From: Zoogloea sp.
GTDB taxonomy: Bacteria > Pseudomonadota > Gammaproteobacteria > Burkholderiales > Rhodocyclaceae
NCBI RefSeq assembly: GCF_028689785.1
Contig: NZ_JAQVCN010000005.1
Coordinates: 62,001 to 126,000, forward strand
Direction: 5' to 3'
DNA: 64,000 nucleotides
The translations under genes were made by a program, and so were the position numbers. Position 1 is the stretch's first letter. The number at the start of each line of letters is the position of its first letter. Below the pieces are notes generated by a model, which was not told the origin of the DNA, searched no databases, and was given only the letters and a program-made list of their open reading frames with translations. Shown here piece by piece: positions 45,838-55,585 of this stretch.

Positions 45838-46851
45838 TCACTCCTCCTGCCGCCGGAAGGCCCAGCGGGCGGCCATGACGGTGAAGCTGGCGATGATGGC
45901 GACGATGATCAGGAAGCCGTGGGGATGTTCGGCCAGGGGGATGCCGCCGACGTTCATGCCCAGCAGGCCGGCGATCATGTTGATGGGCAGGGCCAGCACC
46001 GTGACCATGGTCAGCACATAGACGCTGCGGTTGGTCTCTTCGGTGACCCGGGCGACGATCTCTTCCTGCAGCAGCTTGATGCGCTCCTGCAGGGCGGCCA
46101 TGTCGCCCAGCACGGCGGAGAACTCCTCGGTGGAATGGCGCAGGTCGTGCACGTCGTCGTCGGCGATCCAGGCCGGCGGCTGGTTGAGCAGGCGGAACAG
46201 GGCGCCGGGCTCCGGGGCGAGCAGGCGGCGCAGGCGCACCAGCACCCGGCGCAGGGTGCCCAGGCGGGCCCGGCTGTGCTGGATGCGGCCGGCCAGCAGG
46301 CCGTCCTCGACCTTGTCGGCGCGTTCGGTGGCGGCGCGGACGATCTGGGCCAGCACGTCGGCCTGGTCGCGCAGCAGGTGGGTCAGCAGGGCCACGCTGG
46401 AGTCGAAGGTCTCGCCGCCCTTCACCGCGGCGCGCAGCCGGTCGATGGCACGCAGGGGCTGCAGGCGGGCGCTGACCAGGGTGCGGGCATCCACCGAGAT
46501 CCACTGGGTGGCGATCTGGGATGGCTCGAAATCGAAGTCGTAGAGCACGTCATTGACCACCGCGATCAGGGTGTCCTGGGTGTGCTCGATGCGGGTGGAG
46601 CGGGAGCCCTCGTGGAGGGCGTCCATGAAGGCCTCGGCGTTGTCCAGGTGCTCGCCCAGCCAGCGTTCGGTGGCGGCGTTGGCCAGGTTGAAGTGCAGCC
46701 AGGCGAAGGCCCCGCCGCTTGTGTCCTCGCCGCTCAGCCAGCGGGCCGCGGCGGCAGTGTCCAGGGGCTCGCCCCGGCCGCCCGGGTGAAACAGGAAGCC
46801 GGAGATCAGGCCGGAGCGGTCGGAACCATAGGAGGCGTCGGAGGGCAGCAC
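45838..46851 (-). CDS. zntB: ZntB-like CorA-family zinc/divalent-cation transporter
   Basis: A 337-aa CorA-superfamily protein. A long cytoplasmic N-terminal domain is followed by two C-terminal helices and the pore motif GMNVGGIPL, which distinguishes ZntB (GMN plus GGIP) from CorA. The helix before it carries EEIVARVTEETNRSVYVLTMVT. Moves Zn2+ across the inner membrane. The start appears to be GTG 46851. Confidence 0.9.
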   Translation of the reverse strand: MLPSDASYGSDRSGLISGFLFHPGGRGEPLDTAAAARWLSGEDTSGGAFAWLHFNLANAATERWLGEHLDNAEAFMDALHEGSRSTRIEHTQDTLIAVVNDVLYDFDFEPSQIATQWISVDARTLVSARLQPLRAIDRLRAAVKGGETFDSSVALLTHLLRDQADVLAQIVRAATERADKVEDGLLAGRIQHSRARLGTLRRVLVRLRRLLAPEPGALFRLLNQPPAWIADDDVHDLRHSTEEFSAVLGDMAALQERIKLLQEEIVARVTEETNRSVYVLTMVTVLALPINMIAGLLGMNVGGIPLAEHPHGFLIIVAIIASFTVMAARWAFRRQEE

Positions 46852-46974
46852 GGCAGGTACGCGGAAACTCGGATCTGCGAGCCTGCCTGCGCCGGGTGAC
46901 AGTGACGTGACGCCTGGATGAAGGCTGCGGTCATGGCATGGCCTTCTGCCTGCGTCACCGATCCGGCCCCGGCC

Positions 46975-48261
46975 TCAGGGATACAGGCCCCGCAGCTTGT
47001 GGGCCATCAGCACCCGCTCGCAGCCGAGCACGAAGGCGGCGGTACGCATCACGATGCCCTTGCTCCGGGCGGCTTCCCAGACGGCGGCAAAGGCCTCGCG
47101 CATGATCCGGTCGAGGCGGGCGTTGATCTCGTCCTCGGTCCAGAAGAAGGCGCTGATGTCCTGCACCCATTCAAAGTAGCTCACCGTCACCCCGCCGGCG
47201 TTGGCCAGCACGTCGGGGATCACGGTGATGCCGCGCTCCTGCAGGATCAGGTCGGCCTCCGGGGTCGTCGGGCCGTTGGCGCCCTCGACGATCAGGCGGG
47301 CGCGGATCAGCCCGGCGTTGGCGGCGGTGATCTGGTTCTCCATGGCGGCGGCCACCAGGATGTCGGCGTCGGTGGACCAGAAGCGCTCCGCGTCGATGGT
47401 TTCGGCTCCGGGGGCGCCGAGCAGGCTGCGCTGGGTCTGGCGCCAGGCCTTGACAGCCTGGAGGTCGAGCCCGGCCGGGTTGGCGATGGCGCCGGAGCCG
47501 TCCTGCAGGGCCACTACCCGGGCACCGGCCTCGGCGAACAGCCGCGCCGCCGCCTCGCCCACATTGCCGAAGCCCTGCACCGCCACCCGCGCCCCGGCGA
47601 TCTCCAGGCCCAGGTGCCGGGCGGCCTCCACGGTGCTCACGAAGACGCCGCGGCCGGTGGCGTCCTTGCGCCCGAGGCTGCCCCCCAGGCTGACCGGCTT
47701 GCCGGTGACCACGCCCATGGCCGTGCGCCCCTCGTTCATGGAGTAGGTGTCCATGATCCAGGCCATGGTCTGTTCGTTGGTGTTGATGTCCGGGGCGGGG
47801 ATGTCCTTGTCCTGGCCCAGCAGGATGTGGATCTCACTGGTGTAGCGGCGGGTCAGGCGCTCCAGCTCGGCCAGGGACAGCTGCTTCGGATCGACCCGCA
47901 CGCCGCCCTTGGCGCCGCCGTAGGGCACATTGACCACGGCGTTCTTCACCGTCATCCAGGCCGACAGGGCCATCACCTCCGACAGGGTGACCTGGGGGTG
48001 GAAGCGGATGCCGCCCTTGCCGGGGCCGCGGGCCAGGTTGTGCTGCACCCGGTAGCCCTCGAAGTGGGCCATCTCGCCGTTGTCCAGGCGGATCGGTACG
48101 TTGACGATCAGCGCCCGCATGGGCCGGGTGAGGATGGGGGCGAGGGGGCGCAGCTCAGGCGCCAGGTGGGGCTCGACCCGATCGATCTGGACCAGAAAGG
48201 TCTCCCAGGGGCCCAGATGCTCGGGGGATAGGTAGGACGGGATGTGGGAGACGTTGTTCAT
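46975..48261 (-). CDS. gdhA: Glutamate dehydrogenase (Glu/Leu/Phe/Val family)
   Basis: About 428 aa. Oxidatively deaminates glutamate to 2-oxoglutarate, or the reverse. [35 protein letters not shown] (catalytic Lys), [17 protein letters not shown] and [16 protein letters not shown] (Rossmann loop) are conserved. ATG 48261 has GAGGAGAAA ideally placed. Length fits the smaller hexameric NAD-type class. A repeat-bearing 240-nt gap separates it from pxpA. Confidence 0.95.
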   Translation of the reverse strand: MNNVSHIPSYLSPEHLGPWETFLVQIDRVEPHLAPELRPLAPILTRPMRALIVNVPIRLDNGEMAHFEGYRVQHNLARGPGKGGIRFHPQVTLSEVMALSAWMTVKNAVVNVPYGGAKGGVRVDPKQLSLAELERLTRRYTSEIHILLGQDKDIPAPDINTNEQTMAWIMDTYSMNEGRTAMGVVTGKPVSLGGSLGRKDATGRGVFVSTVEAARHLGLEIAGARVAVQGFGNVGEAAARLFAEAGARVVALQDGSGAIANPAGLDLQAVKAWRQTQRSLLGAPGAETIDAERFWSTDADILVAAAMENQITAANAGLIRARLIVEGANGPTTPEADLILQERGITVIPDVLANAGGVTVSYFEWVQDISAFFWTEDEINARLDRIMREAFAAVWEAARSKGIVMRTAAFVLGCERVLMAHKLRGLYP

Positions 48262-48342
48262 TGTTGTTTCTCCTCGGGTTGGCCCTCGGTGGACGCCGGG
48301 ACCGGGCCCCGGGTTCCATGACCGGCGCCGGCGCGGCTGCCT

Positions 48343-48432
48343 CCGTGGGGTCGAGTTCATTCGACCTGAGCACATTGCTCATCGGCATGCCGCTCACCAC
48401 CGTCGGCGGTCGAATAGATTCGACCCCCACGG
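48343..48432. repeat. Two REP-like palindromes (GGTCGA-N6-TCGACC) in inverted frame
   Basis: Two 18-bp palindromes, 48349-48366 and 48408-48425, share GGTCGA-N6-TCGACC. Their outer flanks CCGTGGGG (48343-48350) and CCCCCACGG (48424-48432) also pair, so the whole 90-bp block is a large imperfect inverted repeat. A third copy lies at 63758-63783. It resembles a REP/BIME element. Confidence 0.6.
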
Positions 48433-48501
48433 TCCTTCCGGTGGCTGTCATGCCGTGCCTGCAGGGGCCTGGTGCATGGGGCCCCTGCCGCCATTCCGCG
48501 C

Positions 48502-49278
48502 TCAGTCGGTGGCGCGTGCCGTGAGCCCGGCCAGGGGGTAGCCCCGTTCGAGCAGCCCGGCCCGCAGGGCGCGGGCGGTGGCCACGGCCTCGGGGCCGTC
48601 GCCGTGCACGCAGATGCTGCCGATGGGGGTGGGCAGGTGGGTGCCGTTCACCGAGATGATCGCCCCGGCTTCGAGCATGGCGAGCACATGGGCGAGGGAG
48701 GCGGCGGCGCCGTGGATCATGGCGCCGGGGTGGCTGCGGGGCACCAGGCTGCCGTCGTCCTGATAGGCCCGGTCGGCAAAGATCTCCTCCACCACCCGCA
48801 GCCCGGCCCGGCGGCCGGCGCTGGCCAGGGCCGAGCAGGCCGGGGCGAGCAGGATCAGGCCCGGGTCGAAGGCCCGGATGGCGGTGGCCACGGTGTCGGC
48901 CAGGGCGGCATCCACGCAGGCCATGTTGGACAGGGCGCCGTGGGGTTTGACGTGGGCCATGTCCAGCCCTTCGGAGCGGGCCATGCCGGCCAGGGCGGCC
49001 ATCTGGTAGATCAGGATGGCTTCCAGTTCGGCCGGGGGCAGGTGCATGGGGCGCCGGCCGAAACCCTGCAGATCGGGGTAGGCCGGGTGGGCGCCGATGC
49101 TCACGCCGGCGGCCCTGGCCCGGCGCAGGGTGTCGCGCATCACCAGCGGATCGCCGGCATGAAAGCCGCAGGCGATGCTGGCGCTGTCGAGGCTCCCCAG
49201 GAGTTCGGCGTCGTGGCCCATCTGCCAGGCGCCGAAACTTTCGCCCAGGTCGGCGTTGAGGTTGAGGATGCGGGTCAT
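48502..49278 (-). CDS. pxpA: PxpA, 5-oxoprolinase subunit A (LamB/YcsF family)
   Basis: About 258 aa. Part of the ATP-dependent 5-oxoprolinase that opens pyroglutamate to glutamate. ILNLNADLGESFGAW, IACGFHAGDPLVM, GAHPAYPDLQGFGRR and HVKPHGALSN are the YcsF signature. ATG 49278 overlaps the pxpC stop. Glutamate dehydrogenase is the next gene downstream, 240 nt away, so the two may act in one glutamate-recovery route. Confidence 0.95.
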   Translation of the reverse strand: MTRILNLNADLGESFGAWQMGHDAELLGSLDSASIACGFHAGDPLVMRDTLRRARAAGVSIGAHPAYPDLQGFGRRPMHLPPAELEAILIYQMAALAGMARSEGLDMAHVKPHGALSNMACVDAALADTVATAIRAFDPGLILLAPACSALASAGRRAGLRVVEEIFADRAYQDDGSLVPRSHPGAMIHGAAASLAHVLAMLEAGAIISVNGTHLPTPIGSICVHGDGPEAVATARALRAGLLERGYPLAGLTARATD

Positions 49279-50315
49279 GTGCCGGGTCTCGTCGAATCGG
49301 GCCAAAGGTGGGGATCGTCGCCACGCACCGCGGCGCCGGCCAGGTTGGCGGCCAGCAGCGTGGCTGTGTCGGGTTCGCCGCCCGCCGCGGCGGGCCGGGC
49401 GCCGGCCAGCCAGTCGCTCAGGCGGCGGGCCAGGGCCGCCCGGGCGGCGGCGGCTTCGTCGGCGTCCACGGCGCGGAAGCGGACCTCGTCACCAGCCTGC
49501 AGGTGGGCCAGGCGCGGCAGGTCGGCGCGGATCACGGTGGCAATCTTGGGGTAGCCGCCCACCGTCTGGCAATCGGCCAGCAGCAGGATGGGCTGCCCGT
49601 CGGCGGGCACCTGGATGGCGCCGGGGGTCACCCCGTCGGAGACGATGTCGGCGCCCAGCCGGCTGTGCTCGAGGCGCGGCCCGGCCAGGCGCAGGCCCAT
49701 GCGGTCGCGCTGGCGGGTGAGCTGGAAAGCTTCGGTATAGAAGCGCTCGAGGGCGGCGGCGCTGAAGTGTTCGTCCTGGGGGCCGGGGATGACCCGGATC
49801 GGGCCGTCTTCATGGCTCAGGGCCAGGTTCTGTCGCTCGCTGCCGTGCCCGCGGGCGGTTTGGCAGGGCAGGGTGGTGGCCAGGTGGATCAGTCCGGCCC
49901 GGGCATAGGTGGAGCGGCTGCCGAGCAGGGGCGGGGTGAGCAGGCCGCCCTCGATGGCGATGTAGCCGACGCCCCGGGGGCTGCCCACCTGCAGCTGCTC
50001 GCCGGGCTGCAGGGTCAGCGTGGACCAGGCCGGCATGGCCCGGCGGGTGCCCGCGCTGCCCAGGTGCCGGGCGCCCATGGCCCCGGCCAGGGCGATGCGC
50101 ACCGGCGCGTCGAGGGCCTCCAGAACGGGGCCGGCGAGCAGCACCTCGAGCCCGGCGCTGTCGGCCGGATTGCCCAGCAGGCCGTTGGCCGCAGCCAGGA
50201 AGATCGGGTCCAGGGCGCCGGACAGGGGCACGCCGATGTGCCGGTGGCCGTGGCGGCCGCCATCCTGGATGCTGACGCCGAGGCCGGGGGCGCGGATCGC
50301 CAGGCGGGCGCTCAC
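49275..50315 (-). CDS. pxpC: PxpC, 5-oxoprolinase subunit C (KipA-like)
   Basis: A 346-aa biotin-dependent-carboxyltransferase-fold subunit. VSIQDGGRHGHRHIGVPLSGALDP, AAANGLLGNPADSAGLEVLL, YIAIEGGL and ILLLADCQTVGGYPKIATVI are PxpC/KipA blocks. A GTG start at 50315 overlaps the pxpB stop by 4 nt. Confidence 0.94.
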   Translation of the reverse strand: MSARLAIRAPGLGVSIQDGGRHGHRHIGVPLSGALDPIFLAAANGLLGNPADSAGLEVLLAGPVLEALDAPVRIALAGAMGARHLGSAGTRRAMPAWSTLTLQPGEQLQVGSPRGVGYIAIEGGLLTPPLLGSRSTYARAGLIHLATTLPCQTARGHGSERQNLALSHEDGPIRVIPGPQDEHFSAAALERFYTEAFQLTRQRDRMGLRLAGPRLEHSRLGADIVSDGVTPGAIQVPADGQPILLLADCQTVGGYPKIATVIRADLPRLAHLQAGDEVRFRAVDADEAAAARAALARRLSDWLAGARPAAAGGEPDTATLLAANLAGAAVRGDDPHLWPDSTRPGT

Positions 50316-51001
50316 GGTGCAGCCAGGGCGTCCGGCCCCACCGCCTGCCAGCGCACCCGGTCGCCCGGGGCGAACAGGGCCGGGCGCGCGGCCCGGGTGG
50401 CGTCGAAGAGGCTGACCGGGCTGCGCCCCACCAGGCGCCAGCCGCCGGGGCTGTCCCAGGGGTAGATGGCTCCCATGCGCCCGGCGATGGCCACGGAGCC
50501 GGCCGGCACCCGCGGCCGTGGCGTGGCCAGACGGGGCATCTCCAGGCTGGCGGGCAGGCCGCCGAGATAGGGAAAACCGGGCAGAAAGCCAAGCATGCAG
50601 ACGGTGAATTCAGTGGCGGTGAGCTGCGCCACGACAGCCTCGCGGCTCAGCCCCCGGGCGCTTGCGACGGCCTCCAGGTCGGGGGCGAACTCGCCCTCGA
50701 AGCACACCGGGATGGTCCATTCACGCCCGCTGCCGGTGGCCTGCCGGCCTTCGCCGGCCAGGGCCTGCAGGCGGGCGGCGAGGTGGCGGGGCGGGCAGCG
50801 GTCGGGGTCGAAATGCACGGTGACCGAGCGGAAGGTGGGCACCCATTCGATCACCCCCGGCAGCGCGCCGGCGGCCTGCAGTTCGGCCAGCCCGGCGGCC
50901 AGGCCGAGCACCCGGGCCTGGGTGTCCGGGGTGAGCTGCGGGCCGAACTCCACCGTGAAGGCGGCATCGCCCAGGGCGAGCAGGCGGGGCTGTGGATGCA
51001 C
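50312..51001 (-). CDS. pxpB: PxpB, 5-oxoprolinase subunit B (KipI-like)
   Basis: About 229 aa. LLALGDAAFTVEFG, FCMLGFLPGFPYLGGLP-like (written here as VCMLGFLPGFPYLGGLP), TPRPRVPAGSVAIAG and YPWDSPGGWRLVGRSP are the KipI/PxpB signature. The start is uncertain: GTG 51001 (VHPQPRLLALGD) or TTG 51031. It forms a complex with PxpC. Confidence 0.93.
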   Translation of the reverse strand: MHPQPRLLALGDAAFTVEFGPQLTPDTQARVLGLAAGLAELQAAGALPGVIEWVPTFRSVTVHFDPDRCPPRHLAARLQALAGEGRQATGSGREWTIPVCFEGEFAPDLEAVASARGLSREAVVAQLTATEFTVCMLGFLPGFPYLGGLPASLEMPRLATPRPRVPAGSVAIAGRMGAIYPWDSPGGWRLVGRSPVSLFDATRAARPALFAPGDRVRWQAVGPDALAAP

Positions 51002-51038
51002 GGTGGCAGGCGGGGCCGCAGCCCCCGGCAAACCCGGG

Positions 51039-51722
51039 CTACTGCCCGATGGCGCCGAAGACCTTCTTGGCCAGTCCGCCGGCGGCGCCCACCGGATCCT
51101 TGCGGATGGCCTTTTCCTCTTCGGCGATCATCAGGAAGAGGCCGTCCAGGGCCTTGCGGGTCACGTAGTTCTCGATCTTCAGCTCGTCGCCCTTGGCCAG
51201 GCCGAACTGGTTGGCCTTGCTGGCGAGCTTGTTGTACTGGGCCGAGAGGGCCAGCTTGTCGGTGGCTTCCTTGACGGTGGGCAGGAAGGACTCGGCCAGC
51301 TGGGCGCCGGTCTTGTCCTTGAAGTAGCGGGTGGCAGCGTCGTCGCCACCGCCGAGGATCTTCCTGGCGTCCTCGACGCTCATCTTCTTCACCGCCTCCA
51401 CCAGCAGCGGTTTGGCCTTGGGCACAGCCTGTTCGGCGGCCTTGTTCATGGTGCTCACCAGGGCGTCCAGGTCCTTGCCGCGGCCCATGGTGCGCAGCAT
51501 GTCTTCCATGGGCGCCAGGCTGGAAGGCAGGCCGATCTTCACCTTCGGGTTGTTGAGGAAACCACCGTCAGTCCCCAGCTGTCCCACGGCTTTCTCGGCC
51601 CCCTGGACGAGGGCTTCCCGCAAACCACCGGAGGCATCCTTGTCGGTGAGGTCGGCAAGACCCAGGGCCCAGGCCTGACCACAGATGACAAGTAGCAGCA
51701 AAGCTCGCAGAATCCCACGCAC
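51039..51722 (-). CDS. DUF4197 family exported protein
   Basis: About 227 aa. A signal peptide (LRALLLLVICGQAWA) precedes a helical domain with GLREALVQGAEKAV, GGFLNNPKVKIGLP, KMSVEDARKILGGGDDAATRYF and YVTRKALDGLFLMIAEEEKAI, the DUF4197 pattern. GTG 51722 has AGAGAGG upstream. It is divergent from the TlpA-like gene, with only 29 nt between starts. The function is unknown. Confidence 0.88.
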   Translation of the reverse strand: MRGILRALLLLVICGQAWALGLADLTDKDASGGLREALVQGAEKAVGQLGTDGGFLNNPKVKIGLPSSLAPMEDMLRTMGRGKDLDALVSTMNKAAEQAVPKAKPLLVEAVKKMSVEDARKILGGGDDAATRYFKDKTGAQLAESFLPTVKEATDKLALSAQYNKLASKANQFGLAKGDELKIENYVTRKALDGLFLMIAEEEKAIRKDPVGAAGGLAKKVFGAIGQ

Positions 51723-51751
51723 GGCACACCTCTCTCTTCCGGTTAAAAACA

Positions 51752-52246
51752 ATGTTTCTCAAGGCTATCACGCGCCTTCTGGGCGCAGTCGCCCTCCTTG
51801 CATTCCTTAACGCTTGCAGCCAGCCCGCGGCGCCGGATGTGCGCTACACCACGCTGGATGGCCAGAGCGCCCGCCTCGGCGCCCTTAAGGGCAAGGTGGT
51901 GCTGGTGAACTTCTGGGCCACCACCTGCACCACCTGCGTGGCCGAGATGCCCAGGCTGGTGGAAACCCACCGCAAGTTTGCCGCCAGGGGCTACGAGACC
52001 GTGGCCATCGCCATGAACTACGATCCGCCGGAATACGTGCGCAACTACGCCGCCCGCAGCGGCCTGCCCTTCACCGTGGCCCTCGACACCACCGGCGAGG
52101 CGGCCAAGGGCTTCGAGGAGGTGCGCCTCACCCCCACCACCTTCATCATCGATCGCCAGGGGCGCATCGTCCAGAAGTTCCTCGGCGAGCCGGACTTTCC
52201 CAAGCTCCACGCCCTCCTCGACAAGCTGCTGGCCGAGCCGGCATGA
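51752..52246 (+). CDS. TlpA/ResA-like thioredoxin-fold lipoprotein
   Basis: A 164-aa membrane-anchored thiol-disulfide protein. A signal sequence with a possible lipobox (LLAFLNAC) is followed by VLVNFWATTCTTCVAEMP (CxxC = CTTC), then TPTTFIIDRQGRIV with the cis-Pro. It acts in the periplasm. Its stop overlaps the MacA-like gene by 4 nt, so it heads the ABC-exporter operon. Confidence 0.9.
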   Translation: MFLKAITRLLGAVALLAFLNACSQPAAPDVRYTTLDGQSARLGALKGKVVLVNFWATTCTTCVAEMPRLVETHRKFAARGYETVAIAMNYDPPEYVRNYAARSGLPFTVALDTTGEAAKGFEEVRLTPTTFIIDRQGRIVQKFLGEPDFPKLHALLDKLLAEPA

Positions 52247-53481
52247 AGCGCCGCAACCTGATCCTGGCGCTGGCCGCGGCCGGCCTGGTGGCGGCGGCCG
52301 TGCTGTGGCCGCGGGGGCGTGAGGTGGAGGTGGTGAGCGTTACCCGGGCGGCCTTGACCCAGTCGGTGGTGGCCACCGGGCGCATTGCCACGCCGGCGCG
52401 TATCGTCATCGGCAGCCCGCTGGCCGCTACCGTGCTGGAGGTGACGGTGCGCGAGGGCGATCCCGTGCGCCCTGGGCAGCTCTTGGCCCGCCTGCGTGCC
52501 GACGACGCCGAGGCCCTGGTGAGTCAGGCTGCCGCGGCCCTGGCCGAGGCCGAGGCACGCTTTGTCCAGATAGAGAGCGTCGGCCGCCCCGTGGCTGCCC
52601 AGCAGCTCGCCCAGGCCGAGGCCAACCGCAAGGTGGCCTTGGCCGAGGCAGAGCGGGCACGCCAGCTTGTGGCCAAGGGCTTCTACGCCCAGTCGAAGGC
52701 CGACGATGCCCTGCGCAACGCCGCCAATGCCGCGTCCGCGGCCGATACGGCACGTGCCCAGCTGGCCGCCCAGCAGGCTGGCGGCAGCGAGCGCGAGGCC
52801 GCCCGTGCCCGGGTCGATCAGGCCCGCGCCCAGCTCGTCAATGCCCGTGCCCGTGCTGCCCAGCTCACCTTGACCGCCCCGGCTGCTGGAGTGGTGCTGA
52901 CCCGCAAGGCCGAGCCCGGCGATGTGGCCACCGCCGGCAAGGTGCTGCTGGAGCTGGCCGAAGCCGGTGAGACCCGCGTCTACGCCACCGTAGACGAAAA
53001 GAATCTGAGTCTCCTCAAGCCCGGCCAGAAGGCCCGCGGCGTGGCTGACGCCTTTCCGGCCCAGCCCTTCGACGCCGAGCTCTACTACCTGGCGCCGGCG
53101 GTGGACCCCCAGCGCGGCACCGTCGAGACCCGCTTCCGGGTGCCGGCTGCCCCGCCCTTCCTGCGCCCCGACATGACCGTCTCCGTCGAGACCATCACCG
53201 GCCACCGGGATGCCACCCTGGTGCTGCCCGCCGAGGCGGTGCGCGACCCGGACAGCGGCAAGCCCTGGGTGCTGGTGGCCCGGGACGGCATCGCCACCCG
53301 CGCCGAGGTCGGCCTCGGCCTGAGCGGCATCGGCCGCGTCGAGATCCTCACCGGCCTGGCCGAGGGTGACCAGGTGCTGCTGCCCGCCGGTGGCGCCCTG
53401 GAAGGCGACCGGCTGCGCATCCGCGAAGCCCGCAAGCCCAAGGTGTCGGGCGTGCAGGTGCCCCAGGGCATGACCCGCTGA
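52243..53481 (+). CDS. MacA/HlyD-type periplasmic adaptor of an ABC exporter
   Basis: A 412-aa membrane-fusion protein. One N-terminal helix is followed by a biotinyl-lipoyl half (VVATGRIATPARIVIGSPLA, VTVREGDPVRPGQLLARLRA), a long Ala/Glu-rich coiled coil (about 95-205), the second lipoyl half (LTAPAAGVVLTRKAEPGDVA) and a beta-barrel domain. Works with the FtsX-like permease and LolD-like ATPase encoded next. Confidence 0.92.
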   Translation: MKRRNLILALAAAGLVAAAVLWPRGREVEVVSVTRAALTQSVVATGRIATPARIVIGSPLAATVLEVTVREGDPVRPGQLLARLRADDAEALVSQAAAALAEAEARFVQIESVGRPVAAQQLAQAEANRKVALAEAERARQLVAKGFYAQSKADDALRNAANAASAADTARAQLAAQQAGGSEREAARARVDQARAQLVNARARAAQLTLTAPAAGVVLTRKAEPGDVATAGKVLLELAEAGETRVYATVDEKNLSLLKPGQKARGVADAFPAQPFDAELYYLAPAVDPQRGTVETRFRVPAAPPFLRPDMTVSVETITGHRDATLVLPAEAVRDPDSGKPWVLVARDGIATRAEVGLGLSGIGRVEILTGLAEGDQVLLPAGGALEGDRLRIREARKPKVSGVQVPQGMTR

Positions 53482-53515
53482 TGGCCGCCCCGGCTGGCCG
53501 GCGGAGCACGCTGGG

Positions 53516-54732
53516 ATGAAGTTCCGGCTCCCCTTCGCGCCCCTCGTGGCCCTGCGCTTCCTGCGCGAGGGGCGCATGCAGACCCTGCTGATTCTCGCCG
53601 GCACTACCGGCGGCGTGGCGGTGATCGTCTTCCTCACCCAGCTCATCACCCAGCTCCAGGCCCAGATCGTGGACCGGGTGCTGGGCAGCCAGGCTCATGT
53701 GGTGATCCGCCCGGCCGAGGAGGTCAACCGGCGCGCCATCGATGATGCCGGCTTTGCCTCCATCATCGAGCCCCGCGCCCAGCGTCTGCGCTCCATCGAC
53801 CAGTGGGAGAACATCGCCCGGCTGGCTGCCGACATGCCGGGGGTCACCGCCGTGTCGCCGGTGGTCACCGGCCCGGCCTTCGCCGTGCGCGGCCAGGCCA
53901 GCAAGTCGGTGGCCCTGATGGGGGTGGACGCCGAACGCTACCGGCGCATCGTGCGCATGGAGGAATACATGGTGGCCGGCCGCTTTGCCGTGGACGGCAC
54001 CCGGGCGGTGATCGGCTCCGAGCTGGCCAAGGACCTGGGCATCCGCATGGACGACAAGCTGCGGGTGGCCTTGCCCAATGGCCGTGACGAGCTGCTGCAG
54101 GTGGGCGGCATCTTCGACATCGGCAACAAGGATCTCAACCGCCGCTGGATCTTCGTGACCCTGCCCCTGGCCCAGAGCCTGCTCGACCTGCCCGGCGGCG
54201 TGTCCAACCTGGACCTCACCGTGGCCGACATCTTCGAGGCCCAGCCGGTGGCCGACCGCCTGCGCGGCGCCACCAGCCTGACCGTGGAGAGCTGGATGCA
54301 GACCAACGCCCAGCTGCTGGCGGCCCTGCGCAATCAGTCCGTGTCCAACAACCTGATCCGCAGCTTCGTGGTCATCATCGTGGCCCTGGGCATCGCCAGC
54401 GTGCTGGTGGTCAGCGTGGTGCAGAAGCAGAAGGAGATCGGCATCCTGCGTGCCATGGGGGCCAGCCGCAGCATGATCCTGCAGGTCTTCCTGATCCAGG
54501 GCGCGGTGGTGGGGGCGGTGGGCTCGGTGCTGGGTAGCGCCCTGGCCTTCACCCTGCTCAACGTCTTCTCGGCCATCTACCGCAACGCCGACGGCCAGCC
54601 GCTGTTTGCGGCCGAGCTGGAGCCGCGTTTCATCGTGATGGCGGCGGTGGTGGCAACGTTCGTTGGCTTGTTGTCAGCGCTCATTCCCGCGCGCCGGGCG
54701 GCGCGCATGGACCCGGTGCAGGCGATCCGCTC

Positions 54733-54736
<4 letters not shown>
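53516..54736 (+). CDS. FtsX/MacB-type ABC transporter permease
   Basis: A 406-aa permease. One N-terminal helix (about 20-40), a periplasmic domain (about 45-275) and three C-terminal helices with [20 protein letters not shown] and [29 protein letters not shown], the FtsX signature. Unlike MacB, the ATPase is a separate gene, overlapping by 4 nt. Confidence 0.92.
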
Positions 54737-55446
<710 letters not shown>

Positions 55447-55585
55447 GGCCCGATGACGTGCCCGCCCTGCCGCTCCCTGCGCTGACCCGGGCTGCCTGAA
55501 GGCAGAAAGTGGCCTTTCCGCAGAGCCTGCCCGTCGGCCATAATCACGCCCACGCTCGCAACCCACCTTACGTTTTCTCGATTCC

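Noticed and set aside
44417-46504. A 695-codon minus-strand frame over GT4 and the deacetylase
   Set aside because: Shadow of genuine genes in other frames; only part of it coincides with zntB in a different frame.
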